From contig SVJY01000014.1 in the NCBI GenBank assembly GCA_015068765.1, positions 1 to 43,617 of the forward strand: 43,617 nt of DNA. The letters run 5' to 3'. This DNA comes from Oscillospiraceae bacterium (GTDB lineage: Bacteria > Bacillota > Clostridia > UMGS1883 > UMGS1540). Each line of letters starts with the position of its first letter. Position 1 is the first letter of the stretch. Shown here in pieces: positions 1 to 6,994 of this stretch. The notes beneath the pieces are model-generated. The model worked only from the letters and a program-made list of their open reading frames with translations, searched no databases and had not been told where the DNA came from. Position numbers and translations under genes: made by a program.

Positions 1-181
1 GAACAAGCAAGCCAAGACCGATAGCTTGAAGTCCTCCGTTAATGCCTTGAACAACCGACCAAACTGTTCCACCCTTAAAGTGTTCAGGTGAGGTTGTTAC
101 CAAAGTCCATATTTCAGCCATTTTATTGTTCCAAGTAGCAAACGCATTTTCCAAGTTGGCAACAATCCAATTATCGCTCAA
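1..181 (-). CDS. VirB6/TrbL-like conjugative transfer membrane protein (N-terminal fragment, runs off left edge)
   Basis: Reading leftward from a TTG start at 181, the frame stays open to the window edge (about 60 codons). The translation opens SDNWIVANLENAFATW and continues with EHFKGGTVWSVVQGINGG, which I recognise as the start of the TrbL/VirB6-like inner-membrane protein carried by Tn1549-type integrative conjugative elements. Members form part of the type IV secretion channel. The TTG is chosen because a perfect AAGGAGG lies about 9 bases upstream (191-197) and no ATG is in frame nearby; a GTG in the SD region hits a stop after six codons. Together with the integrase downstream this suggests the end of a conjugative element. 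The rest of the gene is outside the window, so intactness cannot be judged. Confidence 0.65.
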   Translation of the reverse strand, partial: MSDNWIVANLENAFATWNNKMAEIWTLVTTSPEHFKGGTVWSVVQGINGGLQAIGLGLLV

Positions 182-246
182 AAGTATTCACCTCCTTAAA
201 GGATACTGCTACCCATAAGGGCGGCAGTATATAAAACTTAACTTCT

Positions 247-294
247 CCGTCAAGTAAAAAGAGATACCGCATGGTATCTCTTTTTACTTGACGG
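247..294. terminator. perfect 22-bp inverted repeat, probable bidirectional terminator
   Basis: The arms 247-268 and 273-294 are perfectly complementary over 22 bp with a GCAT loop. Each arm carries an A5/T5 run next to a GA-rich top stem. The element sits between the divergently oriented transfer gene and integrase, upstream of both starts, so it may stop readthrough in either direction; it could also be a recombination end. Confidence 0.5.
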
Positions 295-413
295 AATAAT
301 TATATTTCCTTTTCAGTCTAAAACAGACTTAAAAAATTTTAATTTCTTTGATAACAATAAATAATCGTTTTACGTAAGTGGTAAAATGTGAATAGGAAAG
401 GAAGGGGATATAA

Positions 414-1252
414 ATGAGAAAAATCACATATGAGCTTTTAGTACACTTTGAAAAATATCTAATCGAGGAGGAAAAAGTGAAAACACCATAGAAAAATATA
501 TGCGTGATGTCCGCTTTTTTATGCATTGGTTAGGAGATAAAAATCTGGATAAAGCCACAGTTTTGGCATACAAGAAGGAGCTTTGCGAAAGGTACGCACC
601 CAAAAGCGTAAATTCGATGCTTTCATCACTGAATGCCTTATTTGTATTTAAGGCTTGGTATGAGCTCAAGGTAAAAATTTTGAAGATACAAAGACAGATA
701 TTTTCGGATAGAGAAAAAGAGCTGAAAAAGACCGAGTGTGAAAGGCTTCTCGCTGAAGCGAAGAACAAACAAAGCGAAAGGCTATATTATTTGATGCAGA
801 CCATCGGCAGTACGGGAATTCGTGTTTCGGAACTACGGTACATCACCTGCGAAGCCGCAAGGAGCGGGCAGGCCGTTATAAACGGTAAGGGTAAATTGCG
901 AAAGGTGTTTTTACCCAAGCAATTATGCGAAATGCTGAGGGGATATATAAAACGGCAGAATATAAAAAACGGCCCCGTTTTTATCACAAGAACGGGAAAG
1001 CCGCTTGACCGAAGTGCTGTATGGAAAATGATGAAGGAATTATGCGAGAGGGCCAACGTGTCTAAAGATAAAGTCTTTCCGCATAATCTACGGCATCTTT
1101 TTGCCAGAACGTATTATTCAATGCAAAAAGATATCGTACGCCTTGCAGATATTTTGGGGCATTCGAGCATCGATACCACACGCATCTATACCGCGGAAAA
1201 CGGTGAGGTGCACCGCAGGCAAATTCAAAGGCTTGGGCTTTTGCGAATATAA
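414..1252 (+). pseudogene. tyrosine recombinase (phage/ICE integrase), frameshifted near the N-terminus
   Basis: The gene would begin at ATG 414 behind a GGAAGGGG Shine-Dalgarno and read MRKITYELLVHFEKYLIEEE, a SAM-like core-binding start, but this frame stops at TAG 489-491. The remainder is in another frame (ORF 500-1252, 250 aa) and continues SENTIEKYMRD. One extra A in the run at 472-476 would join them into about 279 aa, the usual size of small clostridial integrases. The catalytic half is complete: Arg in TGIRVSEL, Lys in GKGKLRK, HNLRH, and GHSS followed by the Tyr in TRIYT. It would cut and rejoin DNA at att sites. The frameshift may be real inactivation, a sequencing error in the A run, or programmed slippage. 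Its place beside a conjugation gene fits the end of an integrated element. Confidence 0.75.
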
Positions 1253-1339
1253 ATCCACATAATCAAAATTATGTTGCAATACATAAGTAAAATAAGGCTT
1301 CCCCCGGGATTTTTTATCATGAAACAAGTATGATTTTAA

Positions 1340-1371
1340 GACCGGCAAATAGCAAAATTGCTACTCCGGTC
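1340..1371. other. stem-loop just downstream of the integrase
   Basis: GACCGG (1340-1345) pairs with CCGGTC (1366-1371), and inside it TAGCAA (1350-1355) pairs with TTGCTA (1358-1363). The element ends one base before the ATG of the small ORF at 1373. It may be a terminator, a translation-blocking hairpin, or part of an attachment-site region; no flanking T run is present. Confidence 0.35.
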
Positions 1372-1372
1372 C

Positions 1373-1549
1373 ATGTCCGAAACAGAGATAGACATAAACG
1401 ACTATTCCATGACAAACGGTATTTACAACACCATGTATGAAAGAAGAGCGTATATCCAAAGCATTCTGAAGGCGGACTTTGACTACGACAAGATGGTTGA
1501 CACCGATGATGCGGAAAAGGTAAAAGGCATTGTAGAAGCAATGAACTAA
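1373..1549 (+). CDS. small hypothetical protein, possibly a gene remnant
   Basis: A 58-codon frame opens at ATG 1373 and encodes a polar, acidic peptide beginning MSETEIDINDYSMTNGIYN and ending KVKGIVEAMN. The ORF track extends it to a TTG at 1358. I do not recognise a family, and no convincing Shine-Dalgarno precedes ATG 1373; the start is directly preceded by a stem-loop. It lies between a broken integrase and a broken S-layer-type gene, so it could be the C-terminal scrap of a larger accessory gene. It is listed because the frame is clean and is followed by a strong hairpin, but expression is doubtful. Confidence 0.3.
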   Translation: MSETEIDINDYSMTNGIYNTMYERRAYIQSILKADFDYDKMVDTDDAEKVKGIVEAMN

Positions 1550-1613
1550 ACGGATGCGAAAGGCTTTCTGCTATGAAGGCGGAAAGCCTTTCTACTCGCA
1601 TCAGGCTCCGTTA
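1548..1613. terminator. nested hairpin, probable terminator between small ORF and SLH gene
   Basis: The core stem pairs AAAGGCTTTC (1559-1568) with GAAAGCCTTT (1582-1591). GATGCG (1553-1558) pairs with CGCATC (1597-1602) outside it, and AACGGA/TCCGTT can close the outermost layer. There is no long T run on the plus strand, so terminator function is an inference from position after a stop codon. Confidence 0.4.
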
Positions 1614-1640
1614 AAATAAGCGTTGAAGGGAGAAAGTAAC

Positions 1641-2454
1641 GTGAAGAGAATACTTTCGTTTTTGATCGCATTTGCGATGGTATTATCGGTGTGCGGCACG
1701 GCTTTTGCCGCATCTCCAAACACATTGACGTTTCATCTCACATATGAAGACAAGTATGAACAAACAGTTCCGTCAGGTACTACGATCACAGTTGCATTCT
1801 CTGTCGAAAATGACAGCGGTGAAAATCTGACACTGAAAAGACTCCAGAACGAAATATATTACGATCATACATTTTTTGCGTTTGTAGAAGGCAGTGCGAA
1901 AGTGGAAAAGAAAAACGCCGGGCTCGGCAGTTCGCTCAAAGTATACTCCACTGACGAACACAGAGTCTATTGCGGTTTCCACCCTTGCAAAGCTCGTAAT
2001 TCTAAAGGGCAGAACACCGGAAACCTTTGAACCGAACGCATGTATTACCCGTGCTGAATTTACAACAATAGCAGCGAGATTTTCGGATGCAACCTGGAAC
2101 GGTGCAGACCTATTCTCTGATATTGCAGGGCATTGGGCACGGGATTATATCAATGCGGCGGCTTCCATCGGTTGGATTGTCGGCGAGAACGGGATATTCC
2201 GCCCTAATGACAATATCACCCGTGCAGAAGTAATGACGCTTGTCAACCGTATGCTTGAACGTCAGCCGGAAAGCAAAGACGATATTCTTCCCGGTATGAC
2301 ACAGTGGGTTGACAATATGGATGAAAATGCCTGGTACTACTGGGCAGTTCAGGAAGCGACAAACAGCCACGATTATGAAATGAAGGCAGACGGCGTTCAT
2401 GAGAAATGGACAAAGCTCATAGATAATCCTGACTGGACTACGCTGGAAAAATAA
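1641..2454 (+). pseudogene. S-layer homology (SLH) domain surface protein, internally deleted and frameshifted
   Basis: The 5' part starts at GTG 1641 behind GAAGGGAG and encodes a clear signal peptide (VKRILSFLIAFAMVLSVCG, cleavage near AFA-AS) plus about 80 residues of a beta-rich extracellular segment. That frame then reads out of phase and stops at 2030. The 3' part is in another frame (ORF 1894-2454) and encodes SLH motifs: FEPNACITRAEFTTIAARF and FRPNDNITRAEVMTLVNR, with a conserved tail ending in EKWTKLIDNPDW. SLH domains bind pyruvylated cell-wall polymers. Full-length relatives are much longer, so the middle has apparently been lost and the frame broken near 1950-1980. It is therefore a relic, not a working exported protein. 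Confidence 0.7.
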
Positions 2455-2466
2455 CTTTTGATACCA

Positions 2467-2509
2467 TAGCCCGATTTCGGTAAGACTGATTTCGGGCTAC
2501 TGTTATTTT
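2467..2509 (+). terminator. terminator after the SLH relic
   Basis: TAGCCCGA (2467-2474) pairs with TCGGGCTA (2492-2499), followed by a T-rich stretch CTGTTATTTTA. Confidence 0.5.
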
Positions 2510-2538
2510 AGAGAAAACAAAGGATTCGTCAAGAAGGC

Positions 2539-2567
2539 TTGACAAATCTATGCGGAGACTGTAAAAT
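2539..2567 (+). promoter_or_regulatory. sigma-A-type promoter for the YgjP-like gene
   Basis: TTGACA (2539-2544), a 17-base spacer and TAAAAT (2562-2567). The -35 overlaps a small palindrome, GTCAAG-AAGG-CTTGAC (2529-2544), a possible operator. Confidence 0.6.
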
Positions 2568-2637
2568 ACAAAAGGGTGAAGCTTTTTTGCGTATAGGGAG
2601 ACGGCAGAATATATAAAACGATAGAAAGCGGATTGGG

Positions 2638-3186
2638 ATGAAAAGACAGATAGAGACCCCGTACGGCGTAGTGTTTTATACGCCGGAACGGAAAAAGGTT
2701 AAAAATATAAACCTACGTATAAAGCCGGACGGCAGCGTTTACGTTTCGGCGAATCGCCTGGTGCCGCAAGCAGTGATGGATGCTTTTGTGTTTTCTAAGG
2801 CAGCGTATATTGTAAACGCACAGGCGCAATGCCAAAACAGACCGGAAAGTAAGCCGGTTTTCCCGGAGAAGGAAATCGCCGGTGTGATTACGGCGATTTG
2901 TCAGAAGGTGTATCCGTATTTTGAGGGGAAAGGTGTGCCCTACCCCCGGATTCGCTTTCGCAAAATGGTATCCCGTTGGGGTAGCTGCAATGCGGCAAAA
3001 AAAATCCTGACGTTCAATACTAATCTGATGCTTGCACCCATAGAGTGCATATCCTATGTGGTACTCCATGAATTCACCCATTTTTTGGTGTGCAACCATT
3101 CCGATGCCTTTTACCGGGAGCTGGAAAAGGTTTGCCCCGACTGGAAGACATGCAGAAAAAAATTAAAGGAGATTCATATCCGATGA
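2638..3186 (+). CDS. YgjP-like (DUF45) metallopeptidase
   Basis: This 182-aa protein belongs to the YgjP/DUF45 family of zinc-dependent, M48/SprT-like predicted peptidases. The zinc site is visible as HEFTH followed by a downstream His in NHSDAFY, and the family hallmark MVSRWGSCNAAKKILTFN lies just before it. The N-terminal half carries the usual beta-strand segment (NINLRIKPDGSVYVSANR). It is a little shorter than typical members (about 220-240 aa), mainly in the linker. There is no signal peptide, so it is cytoplasmic. The start ATG 2638 is weakly served by a GCGGA upstream. The stop codon overlaps the next ATG (ATGA), implying translational coupling. The substrate is unknown; in other bacteria such genes often sit near restriction or stress loci. 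Confidence 0.8.
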   Translation: MKRQIETPYGVVFYTPERKKVKNINLRIKPDGSVYVSANRLVPQAVMDAFVFSKAAYIVNAQAQCQNRPESKPVFPEKEIAGVITAICQKVYPYFEGKGVPYPRIRFRKMVSRWGSCNAAKKILTFNTNLMLAPIECISYVVLHEFTHFLVCNHSDAFYRELEKVCPDWKTCRKKLKEIHIR

Positions 3187-3497
3187 AAAAATGCAGAATC
3201 ACTGTGATGAAAATTGTCCGGCATACGGATTTGATGGAAAAATACGAAAATCCCATCGAGCACGCCTGCGATATGCAGGAGGGGCAGGTGTTTATTACTA
3301 ACGGCTGGGAAAAGCCGGAAGGACTTTGCGACAGTGCATGGGAAAGTATGTCCGCCTTTGTAATGACGTTATCCCATGGCGGCGAAAATCTGTATGACGG
3401 GTGGATGAAAAATAAACGGTCTGCCATGATTTCCTGTAATGACGGCTTCCGACCGGTCAGCTTCTATATTGAAGCTTTAGATGAAGAAGTAAAATAG
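3183..3497 (+). CDS. TIGR04076 family small protein
   Basis: About 104 aa from ATG 3183, overlapping the stop of the YgjP-like gene by four bases. The ORF track extends it upstream to 3090, but that stretch is in the wrong frame for the preceding real gene. The sequence shows the TIGR04076 pattern: KITV-like start (CRITVMKIV), EGQVFITNGWEKPEGLCDSAW, and a C-terminal CNDGFRPVSFYIE. The conserved Cys residues could bind metal or redox groups, but the biochemical role of the family is unknown. It is soluble and probably cytoplasmic. A terminator follows directly. Confidence 0.8.
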   Translation: MKKCRITVMKIVRHTDLMEKYENPIEHACDMQEGQVFITNGWEKPEGLCDSAWESMSAFVMTLSHGGENLYDGWMKNKRSAMISCNDGFRPVSFYIEALDEEVK

Positions 3498-3504
3498 AAG
3501 GGCG

Positions 3505-3531
3505 TTCCACTCTGCGGAGTGGGTCTTTTTT
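3505..3531 (+). terminator. intrinsic terminator
   Basis: CCACTC (3507-3512) pairs with GAGTGG (3517-3522) around a TGCG loop, followed by a T-rich tail ending in T6. Confidence 0.8.
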
Positions 3532-3563
3532 AGAAGATATTTAGAAAAAATTCAAAATAGATA

Positions 3564-3592
3564 TTGACAGAACCATTCTGTTATGCTACAAT
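3564..3592 (+). promoter_or_regulatory. strong promoter of the sdpRI-like operon
   Basis: Consensus TTGACA (3564-3569), 17-base spacer, TACAAT (3587-3592). The start codon of the repressor gene lies about 230 bases downstream, giving a long leader. Confidence 0.75.
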
Positions 3593-3616
3593 CTATTTAG
3601 AAATATTTCTAAATAG
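3593..3616. promoter_or_regulatory. 24-bp perfect palindrome, probable operator of the ArsR/SdpR-type repressor
   Basis: CTATTTAGAAAT followed by its exact complement starts one base after the -10 hexamer. A related half-site (ATATTTAGAAA) lies at about 3537. Position and symmetry fit autorepression by the dimeric winged-helix protein encoded downstream. Confidence 0.65.
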
Positions 3617-3668
3617 ATATCGGAGAAATTGTTTTTACCGTGATAGAAATCGTCTTAAACAACTAAAC

Positions 3669-3764
3669 GGTGCTATACCAGGCGGACGCTCTATGATTGT
3701 CGCACCGGACGGGTAAATACTTAAAGATATGGGAAAAAGTCGCTCCTATCCGGATGCGACCTAA
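3669..3764 (+). pseudogene. possible relic of a nitrilase-family (carbon-nitrogen hydrolase) gene
   Basis: One frame reads GGRSMIVAPDG, stop, ILKDMGKS, a pattern seen in the C-terminal part of carbon-nitrogen hydrolases. The frame is short, interrupted by an in-frame TAA at 3714, and has no start, so it would be a fossil within the operon leader. The match is from memory and short. Confidence 0.3.
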
Positions 3765-3824
3765 GCGTTGTACATGCAACACATCCATATCAATCGCTAT
3801 AAACATTTTGACGGGGTGGATAAA

Positions 3825-4097
3825 GTGGGAATTAACGAGACACTGAAAGCAATCGCAGACCCGGTACGACGGGATATTCTGTCCATGCTTAAATCCGGAA
3901 AAAAAACTGCCGGGGAGATCGGAGAACAGTTCCGACTGTCCGGGGCAACTGTTTCTTATCATCTGGCTAAATTGAAGAAGGCAGACCTGATTGCAGAGGA
4001 GAAGTATAAAAATTACATTTATTATATGCTCAATACCTCGGTTTTTGAGGAGGTATTAACATGGATATATAAGCTGGGAGGGGAAAAGAATGAATAG
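3825..4097 (+). CDS. ArsR-family autorepressor (SdpR-like)
   Basis: A 90-aa winged-helix protein. The segment LKAIADPVRRDILSMLKSG is the classic ArsR opening, GATVSYHLAKLKKADLI is the recognition helix region, and NYIYYMLNTSVFEEVLTWI is the wing and dimer helix. Members of this group repress their own operon. I chose GTG 3825 because GGGGTGG lies 6 bases upstream and the protein then starts like its relatives (GINETLKAIADP); the ORF track begins at 3768 without a ribosome binding site. It overlaps the next gene by eight bases. The palindrome at 3593-3616 is its likely operator. No metal-binding Cys cluster is visible, so it is probably not a metal sensor. Confidence 0.85.
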   Translation: MGINETLKAIADPVRRDILSMLKSGKKTAGEIGEQFRLSGATVSYHLAKLKKADLIAEEKYKNYIYYMLNTSVFEEVLTWIYKLGGEKNE

Positions 4098-4701
4098 AAT
4101 TAAGTGGAAGAGCCTTCTAATGACGTGTATCATTTGTCTTGCAGGAATTTTGCCGGGGCTTTTAACCTGGGATTTGTTGCCGGACCGGATTGCAATTCAT
4201 TTTGACATTCATAATACGCCGGATAATTTTAGCGGCAAAGGGTTTGCAGTATTCGGGTTGCCGCTGATTATGATGCTGGGACAGCTGATTGCTTGTATCC
4301 TTTGGGATTACCAATCCGCCTTGCGGGGAGAAAACAAAAAAGTGGAATGGGTGATAAAAGGAATACTCCCGGTTATGACAATGCTGTTGCAGCTTGCCAC
4401 CATAGGCTTTGCCTTAGGGTATAGCATAGACATCCGCAAGGTGGCGTGCCTTGGCGTGGGTATTATTTTCCTTTTGGTCGGCAATTATCTGCCGAAGCTC
4501 GATTATGTGAAAAATTTTCAGGTCAACAAAGAAAAGGCAAGGAAGATCAACCGGTTTTGGGGGTTTGCAACCGTTATTATGGGCATTTTATTCCTCATCA
4601 GCATTTTCCTGCCGCCTGTTTTTGGGATCATTTGTCTGTTTTTGATGCTTCCCTACGCCATCTTGCTGGTAGGCTACGGCGTGTATATCAGGAAAAAATA
4701 A
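4090..4701 (+). CDS. SdpI-like / DUF1648 integral membrane protein
   Basis: A 203-aa polytopic membrane protein with about five to six hydrophobic helices. The N-terminal segment LLTWDLLPDRIAIHFDIHNTPDNF is the DUF1648 signature, and the C-terminal part NRFWGFATVIMGILFLISI with LPYAILLVGYGVY is the SdpI-type region. In Bacillus, SdpI is both the immunity protein against the SdpC killing toxin and a membrane sensor that sequesters SdpR. The same gene pair here, coupled by overlap, suggests an analogous signal circuit. No SdpABC toxin genes are visible in the window, so the signal is unknown. Confidence 0.8.
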   Translation: MNRIKWKSLLMTCIICLAGILPGLLTWDLLPDRIAIHFDIHNTPDNFSGKGFAVFGLPLIMMLGQLIACILWDYQSALRGENKKVEWVIKGILPVMTMLLQLATIGFALGYSIDIRKVACLGVGIIFLLVGNYLPKLDYVKNFQVNKEKARKINRFWGFATVIMGILFLISIFLPPVFGIICLFLMLPYAILLVGYGVYIRKK

Positions 4702-4716
4702 TAGGCCTTCTCAATA

Positions 4717-5271
4717 TTAGGATTTCTTATTCTTGTACATCAGCTTAAAGGAAAGCTTTTTCGTTTCGTCCTTCGGTTTCTTATAGCCTACTATATAGCC
4801 GAGGGCGGTAAACACAGGCAAAATGAGGAGCACCAGCCCGTATCCTGCCAAAACCGGAACGAGACCGCTTCCCGTGGGTAGTGTAGCAGGCAAAAAGCCC
4901 ATATATACACCGATGCAGATGATCCGATAGAAGGGGAACATACCGGGGAAAAGCAGAAACAGAAGATAAAAAATCAGGAAAGGGATTTCGCTGAGTAGCC
5001 CCACAACCAATCCTTTTAAGCGGTAGTGCTTTTCCGTGGCATAGGATTGTCGGTCATGCCGTCCCATTTTCCAAATCATATCGAAGGCAATCCCCAGATA
5101 CAGGGAGCAAACCATCAGCGAGAAGATAACGGGACCCGTACCGGTGAAGGTGTTGGCATCGGAAAAGGTGTCGATAATGGGCAAAAAGACCGGAAGCATA
5201 ATCACGGTTATAATATTGAAAAAAATCCGTTCGCCAAGTAGCTTCCACATGTGACGCATATGCTGTTTCAT
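4717..5271 (-). CDS. hypothetical integral membrane protein
   Basis: A 184-aa protein of unrecognised family. It has a short basic N-terminus (KQHMRHMWKLLGER) and about four to five hydrophobic segments (ITVIMLPVFLPII, PVIFSLMVCSLYLGIAFDMIW, GLLSEIPFLIFYLLFLLF, YGLVLLILPVFTALGYIVGY), then a lysine-rich cytoplasmic tail. The start ATG 5271 follows GAGGTGA, and a consensus promoter lies just upstream, so it is likely expressed as a single gene. It converges with the SdpI-like gene, the stops being about 15 bases apart with no obvious terminator between. No catalytic motif is visible. Confidence 0.7.
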   Translation of the reverse strand: MKQHMRHMWKLLGERIFFNIITVIMLPVFLPIIDTFSDANTFTGTGPVIFSLMVCSLYLGIAFDMIWKMGRHDRQSYATEKHYRLKGLVVGLLSEIPFLIFYLLFLLFPGMFPFYRIICIGVYMGFLPATLPTGSGLVPVLAGYGLVLLILPVFTALGYIVGYKKPKDETKKLSFKLMYKNKKS

Positions 5272-5290
5272 AAAATCACCTCATTTGTAT

Positions 5291-5319
5291 AGTATACACA
5301 CTTTTTACAAAAAGGTCAA
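5291..5319 (-). promoter_or_regulatory. promoter of the 4717-5271 membrane protein gene
   Basis: On the minus strand: TTGACC (5314-5319), 17-base spacer, TATACT (5291-5296). Confidence 0.65.
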
Positions 5320-5427
5320 GCTTTTTTTGCGATGAATCCTGCAAATATGTGCCATATCCTTTCCGTCGCTTCGGGAAAGCCTTTCTGGAAGAAAACGTGA
5401 AAAATAAAGAAAAAAGATGAAAAACAG

Positions 5428-5456
5428 TTGCATTTTTTATAAAAATATACTATAAT
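5428..5456 (+). promoter_or_regulatory. promoter of the HAD-pgsA operon
   Basis: TTGCAT (5428-5433), 17-base AT-rich spacer, perfect TATAAT (5451-5456). Confidence 0.65.
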
Positions 5457-5492
5457 AAATTATTATACTAAAAATGTAAAGTAGGGAATAGA

Positions 5493-6449
5493 TTGTATCG
5501 CAAAATTATTTTTGATTTAGACGGGGTCATCACCGACGAATCTGTTTTCTGGGATTCCGCGGCACTGACAGTGGCGGAATTTTTGGGACAACCGCTTTTG
5601 GAACCGGCGGAGCTCAGAAAGCTTTATTTTTACGATGATGCCATTATCCGGCTTGTGAAAAATCGCGGAGTGAATTCCAACTGGGATTTGGCATATCTGA
5701 CCTTTGCCTTCTGGGAAGGGGACAGCCGCGGTGTATATGAGACGATCTTAAATATGGATATGCAGGCCTTTGACCTGTACCGCACTGCCGGCGTGCATCT
5801 GGCGGAAAAGACGGGCAGACCCTTTGAGGAAGTGAAGCGGGGCGGCGTAATGTGGCAGGCAATGGCGGATTCGTTTCAGGAATGGTTCCTTGGCAGTACG
5901 GTATTTGCCGAAGTTAACGGCAAAGCACCCCGCGGAAGTCATGACGGCCTTTGGAACAGTGAAGAGCCGATTGTGGGGCGTGAGAAACTAAGGTCTACAC
6001 TTCTTACGTTGCAGATGCAGGGCGTATCCCTTCGGATTGGGACGGCAAGACCGCTACCGGAAGGGGTCGCACCGCTAAAACGCTGGGGCGTGTACGACTT
6101 TTTCGATGCAGAAGGCGTGATTACCTACGATTTTATCCGCGGTGCCGAGACGGAAAGCGGAAAAATCGGGCAACTGGGTAAACCCCATCCTTACATTTTT
6201 TTAAAAGCCTATTTTGGAAAATCTTTCCCGGACAGAGACATTCTGGACGGGAAGTATGCAAAAGAATTTTCCGACTGCCTCATCGTGGGCGATGCCGGGG
6301 CGGATTTGTTTGCCGCCAAACAAATGGGTGCCGATTTTGCCGCAGTGCTCACAGGCGTGGCAGGTGCGGATGCAAGACCGTTTTTTGAAGAAAACGGAGC
6401 GAAATATATTTTGCCGGATATTACGGCATTACCTTTTATTCGGGATTAA
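5493..6449 (+). CDS. HAD-superfamily hydrolase
   Basis: A 318-aa HAD phosphatase starting at TTG 5493, chosen because the family's first strand follows directly (RKIIFDLDGV) and no ATG is available. Motif I is DLDGV (nucleophile Asp8, acid/base Asp10), motif II is the Thr in RIGTARP, motif III the Lys in GKPHPY, and motif IV is IVGDAGADLFAAK. A large insert (residues about 30-150) forms an alpha-helical cap, so small-molecule phosphates are the likely substrates; which one cannot be told. It heads an operon with pgsA, DUF6062 and yesL-like genes; the gap to pgsA is 14 bases. Confidence 0.8.
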   Translation: MYRKIIFDLDGVITDESVFWDSAALTVAEFLGQPLLEPAELRKLYFYDDAIIRLVKNRGVNSNWDLAYLTFAFWEGDSRGVYETILNMDMQAFDLYRTAGVHLAEKTGRPFEEVKRGGVMWQAMADSFQEWFLGSTVFAEVNGKAPRGSHDGLWNSEEPIVGREKLRSTLLTLQMQGVSLRIGTARPLPEGVAPLKRWGVYDFFDAEGVITYDFIRGAETESGKIGQLGKPHPYIFLKAYFGKSFPDRDILDGKYAKEFSDCLIVGDAGADLFAAKQMGADFAAVLTGVAGADARPFFEENGAKYILPDITALPFIRD

Positions 6450-6463
6450 ACGGAGGATAAAAA

Positions 6464-6994
6464 ATGAACGTGGCAAATGTTCTTACAGTGATTCGTATTT
6501 CCATGATTCCCTTTGTAGCATGGATGTTTGCACAGGGGAATTTCCGTGCGGCGGCTATCATCTTTTTTGCGGCTTGTTTTACGGACGTGCTGGACGGCTA
6601 TATTGCTCGCCGCTTCCATATGATTACGGATATCGGCAAGCTTTTGGACCCGTTGGCGGACAAGGGAATGCAGCTGACCGTGCTGATCTCTCTGGCATTT
6701 TGCCGGCGGATGCCGTTTGCGGCTGTGGTGGTGATTCTCGCTAAGGAAATCCTGATGTTTGTAGGCGGACTGTTTTTGTACCGCCGGAAGATTGTGGTGT
6801 CCGCAAACTGGTATGGCAAAGCCGCCACGGTGCTGATTGCGGCAAGTGTAATGGCGGTGCTCCTGTTTTATGATACGATGGCAAGGGGGCTACTCACCGT
6901 TATGCAGTGGTTACCGGTGGTGGTATCCGTAACCGCCTTCCTGCTGTATCTGATAGAATTTATTAAGACGGTGCGGGAGGGAAAACTCTTATGA
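6464..6994 (+). CDS. pgsA: CDP-diacylglycerol--glycerol-3-phosphate 3-phosphatidyltransferase
   Basis: A 176-aa membrane enzyme that makes phosphatidylglycerol phosphate from CDP-diacylglycerol and glycerol-3-phosphate, the committed step to anionic phospholipids. The CDP-alcohol phosphatidyltransferase motif is complete: Asp41, Asp44-Gly45, Ala48-Arg49, Gly58, Asp62 and Asp66 in DVLDGYIARR...GKLLDPLADK. Five to six membrane helices follow the family layout. The length is typical. The start ATG 6464 has GGAGGA seven bases upstream. Its stop overlaps the next ATG (ATGA). Other CDP-alcohol transferases share the motif, but N-terminus and length fit PgsA best. Confidence 0.85.
   Translation: MNVANVLTVIRISMIPFVAWMFAQGNFRAAAIIFFAACFTDVLDGYIARRFHMITDIGKLLDPLADKGMQLTVLISLAFCRRMPFAAVVVILAKEILMFVGGLFLYRRKIVVSANWYGKAATVLIAASVMAVLLFYDTMARGLLTVMQWLPVVVSVTAFLLYLIEFIKTVREGKLL

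Noticed and set aside
4446-4748. 100-aa plus-strand ORF within the SdpI-like gene
   Set aside because: Out-of-frame shadow with no start signal.
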